64,000 bases of DNA from Hydractinia symbiolongicarpus (Eukaryota > Cnidaria > Hydrozoa > Anthoathecata > Hydractiniidae). Positions 47,101 through 58,010 of this stretch are shown one piece after another; position 1 is the stretch's first letter; each line of letters opens with the position of its first letter. A program made the translations under genes and the position numbers. A model generated the notes under the pieces. That model saw nothing but the letters and a program-made list of their open reading frames with translations, had not been told where the DNA came from and did not search any database. The DNA is taken from positions 14,692,001 to 14,756,000 of the forward strand of contig NC_079878.1 in NCBI RefSeq assembly GCF_029227915.1, given 5' to 3'.

Positions 47101-49806
47101 AAAATAATTGCCGTAAAGGTGTTGTATCTAATTCCTTCCTTTCTTGAAAAAAAGCTATCAATGTATTATCAATTTTATAGAACCGGGTTTCATACTTCGT
47201 CTCTATTCATTTTTTTTCCTTGTTCGTACCAAATTTAATTTCGCGATTTTGCAAATTTTTAGACATTTTGAGAAATGCTTTAATTACTATCGTCACTATT
47301 CGCGAATTTAAATTCTTGCGAAGTCATTAAAAAAACAACACGCACGCGTTTGAAGATGCATATCATGTCACTATTCTAAATGGTTCAGCAAATGAACTTC
47401 ACACAGCACATAGGAAAAAAAGTCGACAAAAATTAACTAAAAATCTTGCAAGTGACTAAAATTTTCCCAACCGAAATTCCCCAATTTTTTCTTTTCACCG
47501 TCCAATACATTCCCCGATTTTTCCTAACCGATATAGAATTGTGCCATTCTATTTTGTTCTTTCCAGAGGTTTTACTGTTCTACCATGCACCTCCAAACTG
47601 CTCTACTTTTATCCTAAATCATTTCAAAAACTGCTTTACTCTATAGATGACGAGAAATAACACCGTTTCCAGCACCTGTTGTTTCTTCCTTATGTCAGGA
47701 CGAACGTTTGTCGTCGTCCCGTTATCAAAAGAACGACAAGCGCTGGGAACGAAGTTAGTGCACCATTAATTTCGCAACAGAGTTTAGCTGCCTTTTTGAC
47801 TCTTTTTAGACCATATGTTCACACGTTGCGAATATAGGTCTCATTTCATACTGGATAGGGTATTTATCCACACGAAATCTAGCCCATCAGATTATGCGAA
47901 ACGGAATAATTTTGTTTTGATGCAAAAAGTGAAATAATTTCGCTCCCATACCGAAACGATATCGTGAAACAAAATGGTAACATTTAAAGGTAAACTACTG
48001 CTCAAGCCTTTACATTTAAAATGTAACGTACCCATTATATTCCGGGATGGTTTCTCTCCCATAATAAACTTTCGCGGTTTTTATCTTTTTAATTAAAGGA
48101 AAAACCTTGGAAGGAAACTCTGAAATTTTGATACATTTTCAGACTTTTTAGATTTTGAAAAAAAAAGATCAAAATACAACAAGATTCCGAACCGTTTTGA
48201 AAATCACGCCTTTCATTGTTCTGCGAAATTACAATTTTTCGCGTGAGAAAACTTTCGCGGTTGATATTTTCAATTGTTTATTTTTACTACGATAACTTTA
48301 TTACCGTTTCGTGTTTATTAAAAGGGAACAACCTTCTTCAAATTTTACAAACTCCTTAAAGAGTCTTCCGCAAATACCTAGACAACCCAGGGTTTCCAAT
48401 GCCCTGGAAAGTCGACAAGTTATCCCAGATAGATTTTAAAAACAAAGAAACGTGGTGCAAAATCATTTAATTTCTTGAAATATCAAAGTTCAAGTCTCTC
48501 TTGTAATAAATAGACTGTATCTTCAAACAATAGCTAATTTTTTCAAATTACACATACAATGCATCTGAACAAAATTATAGACATGCAGTTATACATATAC
48601 ATATACTATTATGCTAAAAAATCTGAATGTCCTTGATATCGATCTTGAAAAGTGTTAAAAATTTTGTTATAAAATTGATAATTCGAATAATAACTAACAA
48701 ACAAGTACAATGAACCAAGCAGTTCAAATATTTCTTAAGTTTAGCAATGAAAATTTTAACAAGTAAATATTCCTTTGCTCAAGTTTTTTCGAGAAGGCTG
48801 ATAATGGATGTTATAAAAAAGAAAGAATATATATTTCACTGCTATTTGTGTTCGGCTCATTCACGGCTGTTCCCAGACTCTCTCTTTTTTAGGACTATGG
48901 TTCAGCATACACACAGGGTCCGAATCCAGGATTTTTTATCCTAGGTGGATTAGTGAAACTTGCAGTTTCTCGTATAAGCAATAAAAAATTCAAAATAAGA
49001 CTGGGATGGGATATGCTTGTGCGAAAAAAACAAACAGGCATTAGATTATACTTACGTTATACCTATCAGGAAAACAAATCAAAATCTTAAACGTTGCCTT
49101 GTTAGCCAAATGGATAAGATAAAATGGTCCTGTTTGTAGCAACCACATCCAAGCAGCCACAAAACTGAAGGTATAGTTACACAAGACCAGAGAGTGCAGT
49201 GGTATTAATTAAATCACACATACGAAGTAGTATGATGTTGGTTTACCTTTTTGTCGCGGCAGTCATGGGGCCATTTCCAACACACTGAATGCGAATCTTG
49301 ATAAATGTGCATTTTATTGGGTGCAAAGTTCTCTATTATTATTTCGCGGAAACAGAAAACTGCTGTTGTTGTCCTTACCCAATAAAAAGAAGGCCTTATC
49401 TTTCAGTTGTTTGTGTTGAAGCATACTGCTTTGTTAAGATGGACAAAGGTAAACGCTGTTTCTGTGCTATGTACGAGTTTTTGAAACTTACAGTAGCTAC
49501 TTAATTTTATTTATGTATGCAAGTGATGCAACTAGAGATGCAGCTAATTCTTCTCTCCATCAAAATCTAAGTCGGTATTAAATATTTCAAACTCGTTCCC
49601 AGGACTTTGTTTCTGATATGATATGAAAAAAAGCTCTAATGACGCGACTGGCGATTATGCCGCTATCCCGCTATTTGTGTTGGTTTTATAATGTGTGATT
49701 TCATTAAACCGATAGCGGTTTCTTGTTAAAAGACACACACACTGGTATATTACTTTTCATATATGCCGCATAGTTAAAAATCAGGACAGAAAAAATGATC
49801 TTACCA
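44157..49806. other. Gene-free 5.6 kb
   Basis: No gene supported. Visible structures: a 22-bp unit (TTGACTCGATGAATCAGACA...) twice in tandem at about 44476-44519; an 18-bp-arm hairpin with one mismatch at about 45700-45740 (TTCTGGGAAATAAATACT and its complement) that may be the core of a small MITE; and a duplicated GCTAGGTAGC/AAACTGCACT block at about 46150-46225. The remaining sequence is AT-rich with short unsupported frames. Confidence 0.5.
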
Positions 49807-49808
49807 TA

Positions 49809-50440
49809 AGGTGGGGGCAAACCTATTTTTTCCCATGTTGGATGAAATGTTGGATGAAAAAATGCATGTTGGATGAAACAAAATTTTAGGCTTGTTGGAC
49901 TGCTTTTAAAAACATTCGAACGATAAAGAGTTCATTCGATCCTGAAAAACAAAATGGCGGACGGAAGGAATTCTGCAGTGCTGCGAACTCGTCGATTCAG
50001 ACGATGAAAAATTAACTCGCGGAAAAAAAAGAGAGTGGATAAAGAGGGAGGGAACAAAATGGATATTGTAGTAATATCATTAATAAAGAATTGAAGATCA
50101 AAGACAGATTCGGATTCCATCATCTGGGATGAAATTTCCTGAGAAGTTTGAGACTAGGTGGAACTATCCTCATGCTTTAGTTGCAATAAATTATATGTTG
50201 GATGAAAAGTACCACCAAACCAATCCAGCATGAAAATTCACGCAACTCAGATAGAGAATTCCTTTGATCTTGCCGAAAATGTTGGATAAAATGTTTGACG
50301 GCGATCAAACTTCGTCGAACATCTTCCAACACGATTTTTTTCAAAATTTTGAAGTGACTCAAACCGGTCCAACATTTCATCCAACATCACAAAAATTGCA
50401 TGTTGGATGATAAAAATGTTGGACTGGTTTGCCTCCGCCT
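49809..50440. mobile_element. Non-autonomous DNA transposon with TIRs and TTGGATGAAA subterminal repeats
   Basis: TIRs: left AGGTGGGGGCAAACC (from 49809), right GGTTTGCCTCCGCCT (to 50440), complementary except two bases, flanked by TA at 49807-49808 and 50441-50442. A three-base TWA duplication is also possible. At least six copies of a TGTTGGATGAAA-like box lie near both ends (e.g. 49843-49875, 50192-50203, 50399-50410, and inverted near 50369-50380), as expected of transposase-binding repeats. Degraded text in the middle (plus strand about 50080-50150, DRFGFHHL) faintly recalls a Harbinger transposase N-terminus, but it is too broken to call. Confidence 0.65.
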
Positions 50441-50844
50441 TAACCGCAGCAGCCAGTTTTAAATAAATAATTCTCCTTCGGAGCGTGCTTAAAGCATGCT
50501 CCGAGCGTGCTTAATCTCTTTTAGAACTTCTTTCAACTGATCGCTACTTTCATCGTGATTCAGGCTGGACAGAGTTTCTCTGTCGTAAAAACTGCCGGTA
50601 AAAGTGATTAAAATTTTTGTACAATACAATAATCTCGTACCCAGGAGTTGTTTTTTTTTAAATTTTTTGTTACAAAACCCCTGGTGAACCCCCTAAAATA
50701 AATAATAAATTTGGGTAAAATTTACTTACTGGTTAGAATTTTGGTGTAATGCAAAATAAAACATTTTACCACTTTATTTTCATTACACACTTTCTGAATG
50801 TATATTTTTAGTTCAATAAACACAGAAAAGGAGAACTTCCTGTC

Positions 50845-50916
50845 GCCGTGATCGTATAGTGGTTAGTACATTGCGTTGTGGCCGCAATAACCCAGGTTCG
50901 AATCCTGGTCACGGCA
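50845..50916 (+). tRNA. tRNA-His (GTG)
   Basis: A 72-base cloverleaf. Acceptor GCCGTGA pairs with TCACGGC, followed by discriminator A. The D arm contains TAGTGGTTAGTA (B-box partner A box TATAGTGGTTAG). Anticodon stem TTGCG/CGCAA encloses the loop TTGTGGC with anticodon GTG, and the T arm contains the B box GGTTCGAATCC. No intron. A run CTTTTCTTTTT follows (from about 50921), a Pol III terminator. The encoded 3' CCA is absent, as in eukaryotes. Confidence 0.96.
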
Positions 50917-50959
50917 CATACCTTTTCTTTTTCATTTTACAAAATTTTCAAGATATTCT

Positions 50960-51490
50960 TTATCATCATCATCATCATTCTTGGCTTAACGTCCGTTTTC
51001 CATTGTAGTATAGGTTGGACGGTGTATATTAATAACCCTCTTCCAGTTTGATCTAGACTGTGTTATATCTAAACTCAAATTCCCTGCATCAAGTCTGCCT
51101 TATTACCTCCTGCCAATTCTTTCTCGGTCTATCTCTGGGCTTTGCCCCACGAACTATCAAGTCTCTACACTTTTTTGCCCAATTATATTCCTCCATTCTT
51201 TCCAAAAGTGTCCCAAGTACTCAATCTTCTTATCTGGATAATATTTTTAATGCTACGGATGCCTAGCCTGCTTCTTACCTCATCTAAACTCTTTGTCTCT
51301 CAGACTGGCGTTACACATCCACCGAACCATTATAATATCATTCCTTTCTGAGCGGTCAAGATCTTCATGCTTCACTGCCCATGTCTCACTACCGTACAAC
51401 ATAACTCTAAGTTGTTTAAATAGTGCATTGTGCATAGCCACAAGACTGTGACTATACATTGTGTTATCACTGAAAGTCATTAGTCAAACC
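50960..51490 (-). mobile_element. LINE 3' end (RT C-terminal region and ATG-repeat tail)
   Basis: Minus-strand text LRVMLYGSETWAVKHEDLDR, RNDIIMVRWMCNASLRDKE is the conserved region after the reverse transcriptase in RTE/related LINEs. Degraded text continues to about 50990. The element ends at a (GAT)n microsatellite, seen on the plus strand as ATCATCATCATCATC at 50962-50977, followed by TTGGCTTAACGTCCGTTTTC, a sequence common next to such tails in invertebrate genomes. It is 5' truncated. Its 3' end is 45 bp from the 3' end of tRNA-His in opposite orientation. Confidence 0.75.
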
Positions 51491-52109
51491 GCTACAATCT
51501 TCTCCCTATCTGTATTAAAAACATTTATTACTATTTATTATCCTCATAATGGTCATGAACGTATTTCATCAGGGGTTTTCACCATGCATATGTTTTGTGA
51601 ATGTTGTTCTATGAATAATATTTATTCTGAGATAAATTAACATTAAAAAATGATCAGGATGTTGCCAGGAAAAGAAACTATTCTCTTTGCCTCAGAACCT
51701 TGTGGGGGGCCCTTCCTGCGCCAATAAGGCTAAATCGACACATTAAACTAAAAATCTATTGAAACAAGTTGGCAAACAAAACTGAAAAAACCAATCGGTA
51801 CCAACAATCAAGGGGGTATTTTAAGTAATTAATTTTTTTTATTGAATAATTTAATTCGACAAAAAAAAATTTAATTTAAAAAATTCAGAACAAGATAACT
51901 TTTTTTGACTTTTCCTTTTAAAAAGTCAGTTTTTTTCCCCAATTGATATAGAAGTTTTAATTACTATTTAAGATCAACTCCCCCCAAAACGGTAAATAGT
52001 TCAAGCTGTTTAGCTCACGCACGTGTCCGTGTCTCTATACACAACAACAAACTCTGTAGAAAGGAAAACATCAAGCGAAAGAACTTACTGGTTAAATAGA
52101 ATTACGAAG
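51491..52109. other. Non-coding stretch, upstream of the candidate MAX start
   Basis: AT-rich. A GC-richer patch near 51990-52050 (CACGTGTCCGTG, containing an E-box CACGTG) precedes the candidate first exon. No other gene recognised. Confidence 0.45.
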
Positions 52110-52341
52110 ATGAGTGATGAAGACCGGGATGTGGATGTTGAAAGTGGCGACGAGGTATATTTGTTTGTTGTTTTTATATAGGTTTTTATAAAGGTCTTCT
52201 TTTTTGGTATTTTCATTCTTTTAATAAATGTTTGATATCACGCGACGACACCACAAACAAGAAAGTTTAAGTGACCATGTGTTTTTGCATTTTTCACATT
52301 TTCAGGACGATTTGGAAGAGCCAAGAACTTTTGCTTCTCTG
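52110..52341 (+). CDS. First two coding exons of a candidate MAX-like bHLH-Zip factor
   Basis: Exon 1, 52110-52154, starts at ATG and encodes MSDEDRDVDVESGDE, then GTATAT. Exon 2, 52306-52341, follows a good acceptor (CATTTTCAG) and encodes DDLEEPRTFASL, then GTATGG. Both exons are phase 0, so they join cleanly. The acidic start is very like the N-terminus of MAX (M-S-D-x-D-x-x-x-V-E-S-x-E-E), and the following R-x-F/Q-S block fits the position just before the bHLH exon. MAX would be the obligate dimer partner of MYC/MAD at E-boxes. However, no bHLH exon was found in the remaining 11.6 kb on this strand, so either the next intron is longer than the window or the match is coincidental. Confidence 0.45.
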
Positions 52342-52576
52342 GTATGGATTATATATAGTTTTTTCTGTTTTTATTATTATAATTATATATCAAGTTGTCT
52401 TACCTTACCTCTAAAGAATAAAATTTTACCGTTTTAACTTGCTCAGGCATGAACATTGCGAAGAACGTGTTTTTATTTTCTTTCTGTTGCAAAAAAAAAC
52501 TACCAAACAATTTGTTGTTTTTAGTAATCTGAGACACTTTCGTTTTCCTAAGCAGCGTATACAAATCAAATTTTAC

Positions 52577-52927
52577 ATATAGATGAATTCTGTTGTTTAC
52601 ATTTTCAGCGGTAAGCTTTTTTGGCTTTGGCATTTGCGTGGCAGGAAAAAAGATGGGGGGCGCTAGGTAAAGCAAAGTGATTATCCATCCATTTCTTTAC
52701 ACAAAGGCATTCTTATGATTTTTAATGAATTTAAATAAACCAGAAGGCATCAACCTCCACTCGATAATAGTTTATAACCCCAACGATGTTCCTGTTAGAA
52801 GAAATCCACAGTAAAAGATCTTTCTTCACCAATCCTAGCATCTTTTATCCTGCCACGCAAATGCTAGAGCCAAAGAGCTTACCGCTAAAAAGTAAACAAA
52901 TGACGTCACGCTGCAATTCATCTATAT
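52577..52927. mobile_element. MITE with 90-bp inverted arms
   Basis: The left arm (52577-52665: ATATAGATGAATTCTGTTG, AGCGGTAAGC, GGCATTTGCGTGGCAGG) is the inverted complement of the right arm (about 52845-52926: CCTGCCACGCAAATGC, GCTTACCGCT, AATTCATCTATAT), with scattered mismatches. It lies in what would be the intron after exon 2 of the MAX-like gene. No coding content. Confidence 0.75.
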
Positions 52928-53779
52928 AGTAGTTAGATGTATAATAATTCTTTCAGTCAGTAAATGTCATGATACAGTCAGGAATAACGCATAAACAAGG
53001 TATATCTTAATTGAAGTTTATTTTCCATGACTGAGATGAACTTAACACTTTTCAACTGTGCATTCTTTAGGTCGATTAGCAGTAGCTAAATGCCACAGAA
53101 AAAAATGACAAGAAATATTCCTCAAACTTCTAAATGGAACAACAAGACATTGACCATTCCTGTTTTCTATAATTTTATCTTTGAAAGTTCTTAAATTTTA
53201 TATTTGAAAGTTCTATAGCATAACCATTGCATACTGCTTATGGTGCACTATTTTATTTTTCTAATTCAAATTTTTTGCTGACAATCCACAATTTCACGTC
53301 AACAAAAACGGTGACATGAACTTTAATTTAGGTGTCTGATGTCAGCAAATTGTCTTTTAAATTTAAGCTTTTTTCCAAGTCAGCTTGTTCACATTTAAAC
53401 TACTTTTATTCTGTTAGAGTAAATAAGCAAAATGCTCAGCAGCCACTTTTATGATCTTTAGTAATTCTTGCAGGTAAGAAATACTTTTTACCGCTTTTCC
53501 ATCTATACCTTTTATATATTTACGAAACATTCAAGGCATTTAAGTATATACTATAAATTGTGAAGAAAAAATTCGTCTAGACAAAATTTTGCCAATGTGA
53601 AGTTAGTTTTTTTCAAATCACCTTGGCATTTTTCATGTGCCGACGTTAATCAGAAAGGCTGATTATGACAAATACCATAACTGTTACAGTTTTTGCTTAT
53701 GTGCTGGTAATAATTCTAAAATGATTGTATTTTCAGGGTAACCATTATGGTTCCAGGGAGCTTTTCATATCTTTTTTCT
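52928..53779. other. Non-coding stretch
   Basis: AT-rich. No gene recognised; a short CTTTGAAAGTTCT/ATTTGAAAGTTCT duplication lies near 53177-53212. Confidence 0.5.
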
Positions 53780-54159
53780 TACCTTAATGCTTCGAACAAA
53801 CGCTCCCTTCTATTACATGCCCCCTCAAATAGACGCCCTCCATCATAAGGGGCGTTTATTCGAGACAATAGTAAAAGTATACTTACTTACTTACTTTTTT
53901 CCTATATCTTAGGCTTAAAGTTTAGTTTTTCGATTTGAAGTTCATTCACTAAAACATGTGAAAATCTTTTATTTTCTGTTGTGAAGATATATATTATAGG
54001 TATCCTTAAAAACTGCAAAAGAGACAAAGTGTAAAAAATTTAATAAACGCCCCCGCTTTTAAGCACCACCCCCCCCCCCCCCCCTCCTCGAATAAACGCC
54101 CCCAAAAATGTCAAAAAAATTAATAAACGCCCTGGGCGTTTATTTGAAGCATTATGGTA
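53780..54159. mobile_element. Tigger-type MITE, 376 bp between TA duplications
   Basis: The left end reads TACCTTAATGCTTCGAACAA from 53780; the right end in reverse complement reads TACCATAATGCTTCAAATAA to 54159. TA flanks both. The interior has AATAAACGCCCCC-type boxes and a C17 run near 54067-54083. It shares the subterminal box style of the complete element at 1165-3620, so it was probably mobilised by a relative. Confidence 0.85.
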
Positions 54160-54503
54160 CTTCAGAGCTGAATTATTGTGTGTTTGATTTAGATAGTTAT
54201 AATTTTTGTTTATTCAAAGCTTTTGTTGTGAGATTTTGACTGAAAATTTTACATTTTATCTCCACCAATTACCACAACTAGGAAAATGGAATGATAAAAA
54301 CCAGCTGCCCATACAGTCAGGGAAAAGCTGAAATCCAGGTTACTCTGTATAATATTTTATAAAAAAAAACAAAAAAAAAATGAATCTGCCAACACATCAT
54401 CGCGTTGCACGTTGTTTCAACCTTGCACTTGTGGTTAATACGTTTTACCATGGTTTTACAAAATTCATATCCATACAGCTTAAATAACGTATAACGTTTA
54501 AAC

Positions 54504-54540
54504 GAATATTTGCAAGTGTGAATCACACTTGCAAATATTC
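54504..54540. repeat. Perfect palindrome, 18-bp arms with one central base
   Basis: GAATATTTGCAAGTGTGA, one A, then the exact inverted complement. It is free of flanking TIR-like sequence beyond the arms. Confidence 0.9.
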
Positions 54541-56595
54541 ACATTGCACTTGTAAATTTTGCTTACGAGTGCGGTTTTTTGCACACCATAGCACTCATAA
54601 TTTTTTAGCGGGTGCTTTTTGTAGCTCTGGCATAGTTTTATTCAAGAAATGGCCTGTAGGTAGGTGCACTTCCTACTACTGTTATTCTTGTTGTATGTAT
54701 TAGATAAAAGTGGCCAAGAAAATTGCTAGCATATGACATTAGAGTATTCAATAAAATACTTACAAACCAGTTAAAATGCTCACATTCCGTATATCCTGCG
54801 CACATATTAAAAATCCTGCAAACACGTTTTGCGCAATGAACAGACCAGCGCACTTTGCTCGCTGGTTCAATATTTTTTTCGAAAAGTATTTTACAAAGAA
54901 ATATTTCAGCGAGACTCATTTAGGATGAAAACATGACCAGGACTGGAGAAGATAAATTTTCTAGATATATCTATATGTTCAAGTCTGTAAATTACATACT
55001 TGCCGGTAGTATAGTAATAGATCTTTAACAATCTGTAAGTTATGCATGAAAAACACCATTGATTATATGTTGTATTCTTCCGTTGTTAACGAAGTTATAT
55101 ATTGTTGGAATAAACAAGTCTAAAAAATAATTTAATAATTTTGGTGGTTGAGCCTAGATGAATTTGTGTGGTTGTTCTCACAAATCCTGTCAAGCGCCAT
55201 TAGAACCATATTTTTTCAAGAAGACTTCGCTCATACACTGGAAAATACACTTTCTGATGATCTGAAATGCTCATATTTCAAAACTTTCTCTGTGTAAGAA
55301 AATTTTATAACGAATAAATGATATCTTTCAAAGAAACCCTGGGTATGCCACTGATGTTTGCAACATAATTTTATTAAAAGAAAATGAATTTAATTGATAC
55401 AGGCTTCTCATTTTGAGGTATGTGATCGCGTTCCTATGCCGTATCGCGTACCTGAGTTACATAAGGTACGGAAAGAGCCGCCCACAAACCTCCGTTGACA
55501 GATTACTTTAAGATCTGAGAATTATTGAATAATCCTGGTTCTTTTAATCTGCAAGCAAGTCTATTCATAGCCAACTTGCCCATCCTAGCAAATTCATTGA
55601 CTCCTGACTTGACTCCTGACTTCGTTAAAAGAACTACGTAGACATAAATCTCTTTTGCCTGGCCCCTTCGTCCTTAGTAACTAAGTCTTACACAAGTAAT
55701 CCAGCCATGCAGTTCTTACCTAAGTGGAGGTGAATGCTAATGGAGGACGGATAAAACAAAACTGCACTCAAAGGCAGAACAGACAAGTTATCATGGATTT
55801 AGTTGTACATAATTTCTTCATTTGACAAAAAATTGGGAAACCATAGCAGGTCTGAATTTAATGGATTTTTTTCTTTATGCCGCAAGTGTTATTCAAACAA
55901 TTTTAAAAACGAAACCTGTTGTCTGTATAAATTTAGTTACAATGTTAAACTTTCCAAATGAATTTTGTTTTATTTTTTGTTTGTTTAAGTTTTATTTAAG
56001 CCACGTGGCTAAAGATTTTTTATTTGAAAACGAAGCATATTTTGCCTATTTGCTTGTGATGACCTAAAAAATAAACAATAAATTTATGAAAATGTCAGTA
56101 TCAGTCATGCATACTATTTGGGACAAGTAGAAAAAAAAGTTAAGATTGAGAGAGTCGCTATACGTAGACGCTCAATCATCGTGTTTGTGCTTCACAATTC
56201 AAAACGTACTCTACTTTTCTACCCCAAAATAAAATGCAAAACAAAGATTAACCTTGGAGCATGTATTGCATGCTTAACATCCTTTGCACGTGCGTTGGTA
56301 AACAAATAAATAGCCATTTTAAAAATCGCGTACATGGAGCAAATTAGGTACGCTACGCAATCGCGTCAACTGGCGTACGTGATTGATCACGTAAGTACAT
56401 ATTTACAAAATGAGAAGACTGTTCATCATATCATGCATTCAAATTGTATCAATTTAAAGCTGTTGGGAGAAAACTGGTAATTAAGCTGCAACAGTCAGGT
56501 ATTATCGTGCGATTTCACGGTCAACGTTATACTTGTATTTAAGCTGCAGCTACCTCATAAGTTCCCAAACCTAGGTCCCCAAATCCGTTTCGCCT
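54541..56595. other. Gene-free stretch
   Basis: No gene supported. A 15-base segment GCTTCTCATTTTGAG at 55403-55417, bounded by an AG and a GTATGT, could be a microexon but is unproven. A 12-bp duplication TTGACTCCTGAC lies near 55597-55621. Confidence 0.4.
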
Positions 56596-57386
56596 TTGCT
56601 AGAAAATATTTTTATAAGTGCCTGTCTCAACCTCCCCCCCCCTTTGGGCGCATATTTGAATTTCATAAAGTTGAATACATTATATATACTCCTCATCACA
56701 AGAAATTCAATGTCTGGAATTTTTAATAAAAAAGGGGTAACCAGAAAGAAAGAAAAACACAGTTTGTTTAAAAAATTGTAATCTTTTTCATTTCTGGAAA
56801 CTCATAGATATGAAAGAAATTATAAATGTAGTCTTATTTAATCTTTGAATCTTAAAAAAATTTCCTAGAAGACATACTTTTGAAAAATACTTTTATAAGC
56901 GATCTCCTCAAATAAAGGACCATCTCAAAATGTTTGTACGTAGCTCGTATAATTTGTATAAAAAACTTTGTATCAATTTATTAAATCCTTTTGTTCTTTG
57001 TTAAATTCTTTTGTTTCTGGTTTCGTATTGAAATATTTATGCGCAATTACACTGGTACTTTTAAAGTTCGTTTCAAGATCGTGTAGCAATTTACTTTGTT
57101 CAAAGTTCGTATCATTTCATTTTGTACGATTAAAAAACTTCATTTAAGTTCGTATCATATATTAAAAAAGTTCGTATAAACTTCGTTTACATTTTTTATT
57201 TTAAACGAAGCACTTCGTATGACAATCGTTTCACGAAAAGAAGTACTTCGCAGCGTTCGTATAATTATTCGAAAAAAACATACGAACATTTTGAGACGAT
57301 CCCTAAGCACCTGTTCCGAATCATCCCCCCCTTAAAAGCGGAAAATTTTTAAAAGCACCTAGGCGGTTATTCAAGCTATTACGGTA
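56596..57386. mobile_element. Old Tigger-like repeat split by a second MITE
   Basis: The right end reads AGCTATTACGGTA to 57386, i.e. TACCGTAATAGCTTGAATAA in reverse complement, the same terminus type as the element at 1165-3620. AAGCACC/AAGTGCC and C-rich boxes occur on both sides (56617-56650 and 57302-57365). The left terminus is not clear. Another element, 56918-57301, lies inside it. Confidence 0.45.
56918..57301. mobile_element. MITE with TIR and many TTCGTAT boxes
   Basis: The left end GGACCATCTCAAAATGTTTG is the inverted match of the right end, which reads GGATCGTCTCAAAATGTTCG in reverse complement. The interior carries repeated GTTCGTAT/ATACGAAC motifs (about ten, between 57080 and 57290). 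It is nested in the older repeat 56596-57386. The target duplication is short (TA or TAA) and uncertain. Confidence 0.7.
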
Positions 57387-58006
57387 TGTAATTTGTATGA
57401 AGAAATATTTATTTTGCTATTATGAAGTTTGCTTAACTGACAAATTAGCTATTTGTTGTTGTTAATACCTAAGGTATTGATGTCATTAACTGAATTATCA
57501 TTAGTGAAGCCATTGCATTGCACTTTATGTTTAAGGCTTAAAAACTTCGAAATGGGCCGATATAATTGATGTCATGTCCTGCTTGGTTAACTAGGCACCA
57601 CCTGTGACCAATTCTACGCCAATTTCCTAAAAACTGAGTAAACCTACCTGTTCCAGAACTGACAGGTTGATGACGTCATCAACAACTATTTGCACCTAGA
57701 TATCAATGCAACTGTTCATCAAAAGGACATGATTCTACACATTTTCTTGATCAGTGTTTTCAGGTCTATAAATGGTGACCAGAATTTAAAATAGCTGTTC
57801 AAGTCAATTTTTTAAGTGGTCAAAAAAATCAAAATGACTGCATAGGAAATGTAATTATACTCTTCGTAACTACTTATGGGAAAAATGTATTTAACATGGA
57901 ATTTCCATGTGGAAAATGCACAAATATTTTGCCAACTATATAACGTTGGTACTTTTTAAAAATTTACGTCTACAATTTTTTTAAGGTGTAAAGTTTGCCA
58001 TGATTT
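57387..58006. other. Non-coding stretch with a dispersed repeat at about 57580-57790
   Basis: The repeat copy (GTGACCAATTCTACG, TGATGACGTCATCAACAACT, CACCTAGATATC, AAAAGGACATGATTCTACAC, CATTTTCTTGATCAG) is related to 39865-40040 and 61990-62180. No gene recognised. Confidence 0.45.
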
Positions 58007-58010
58007 TTAA

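Noticed and set aside
50845-51490. tRNA-derived SINE with a LINE tail
   Set aside because: The tRNA is a perfect cloverleaf with its own terminator and the LINE end is in opposite orientation, so the two are separate.
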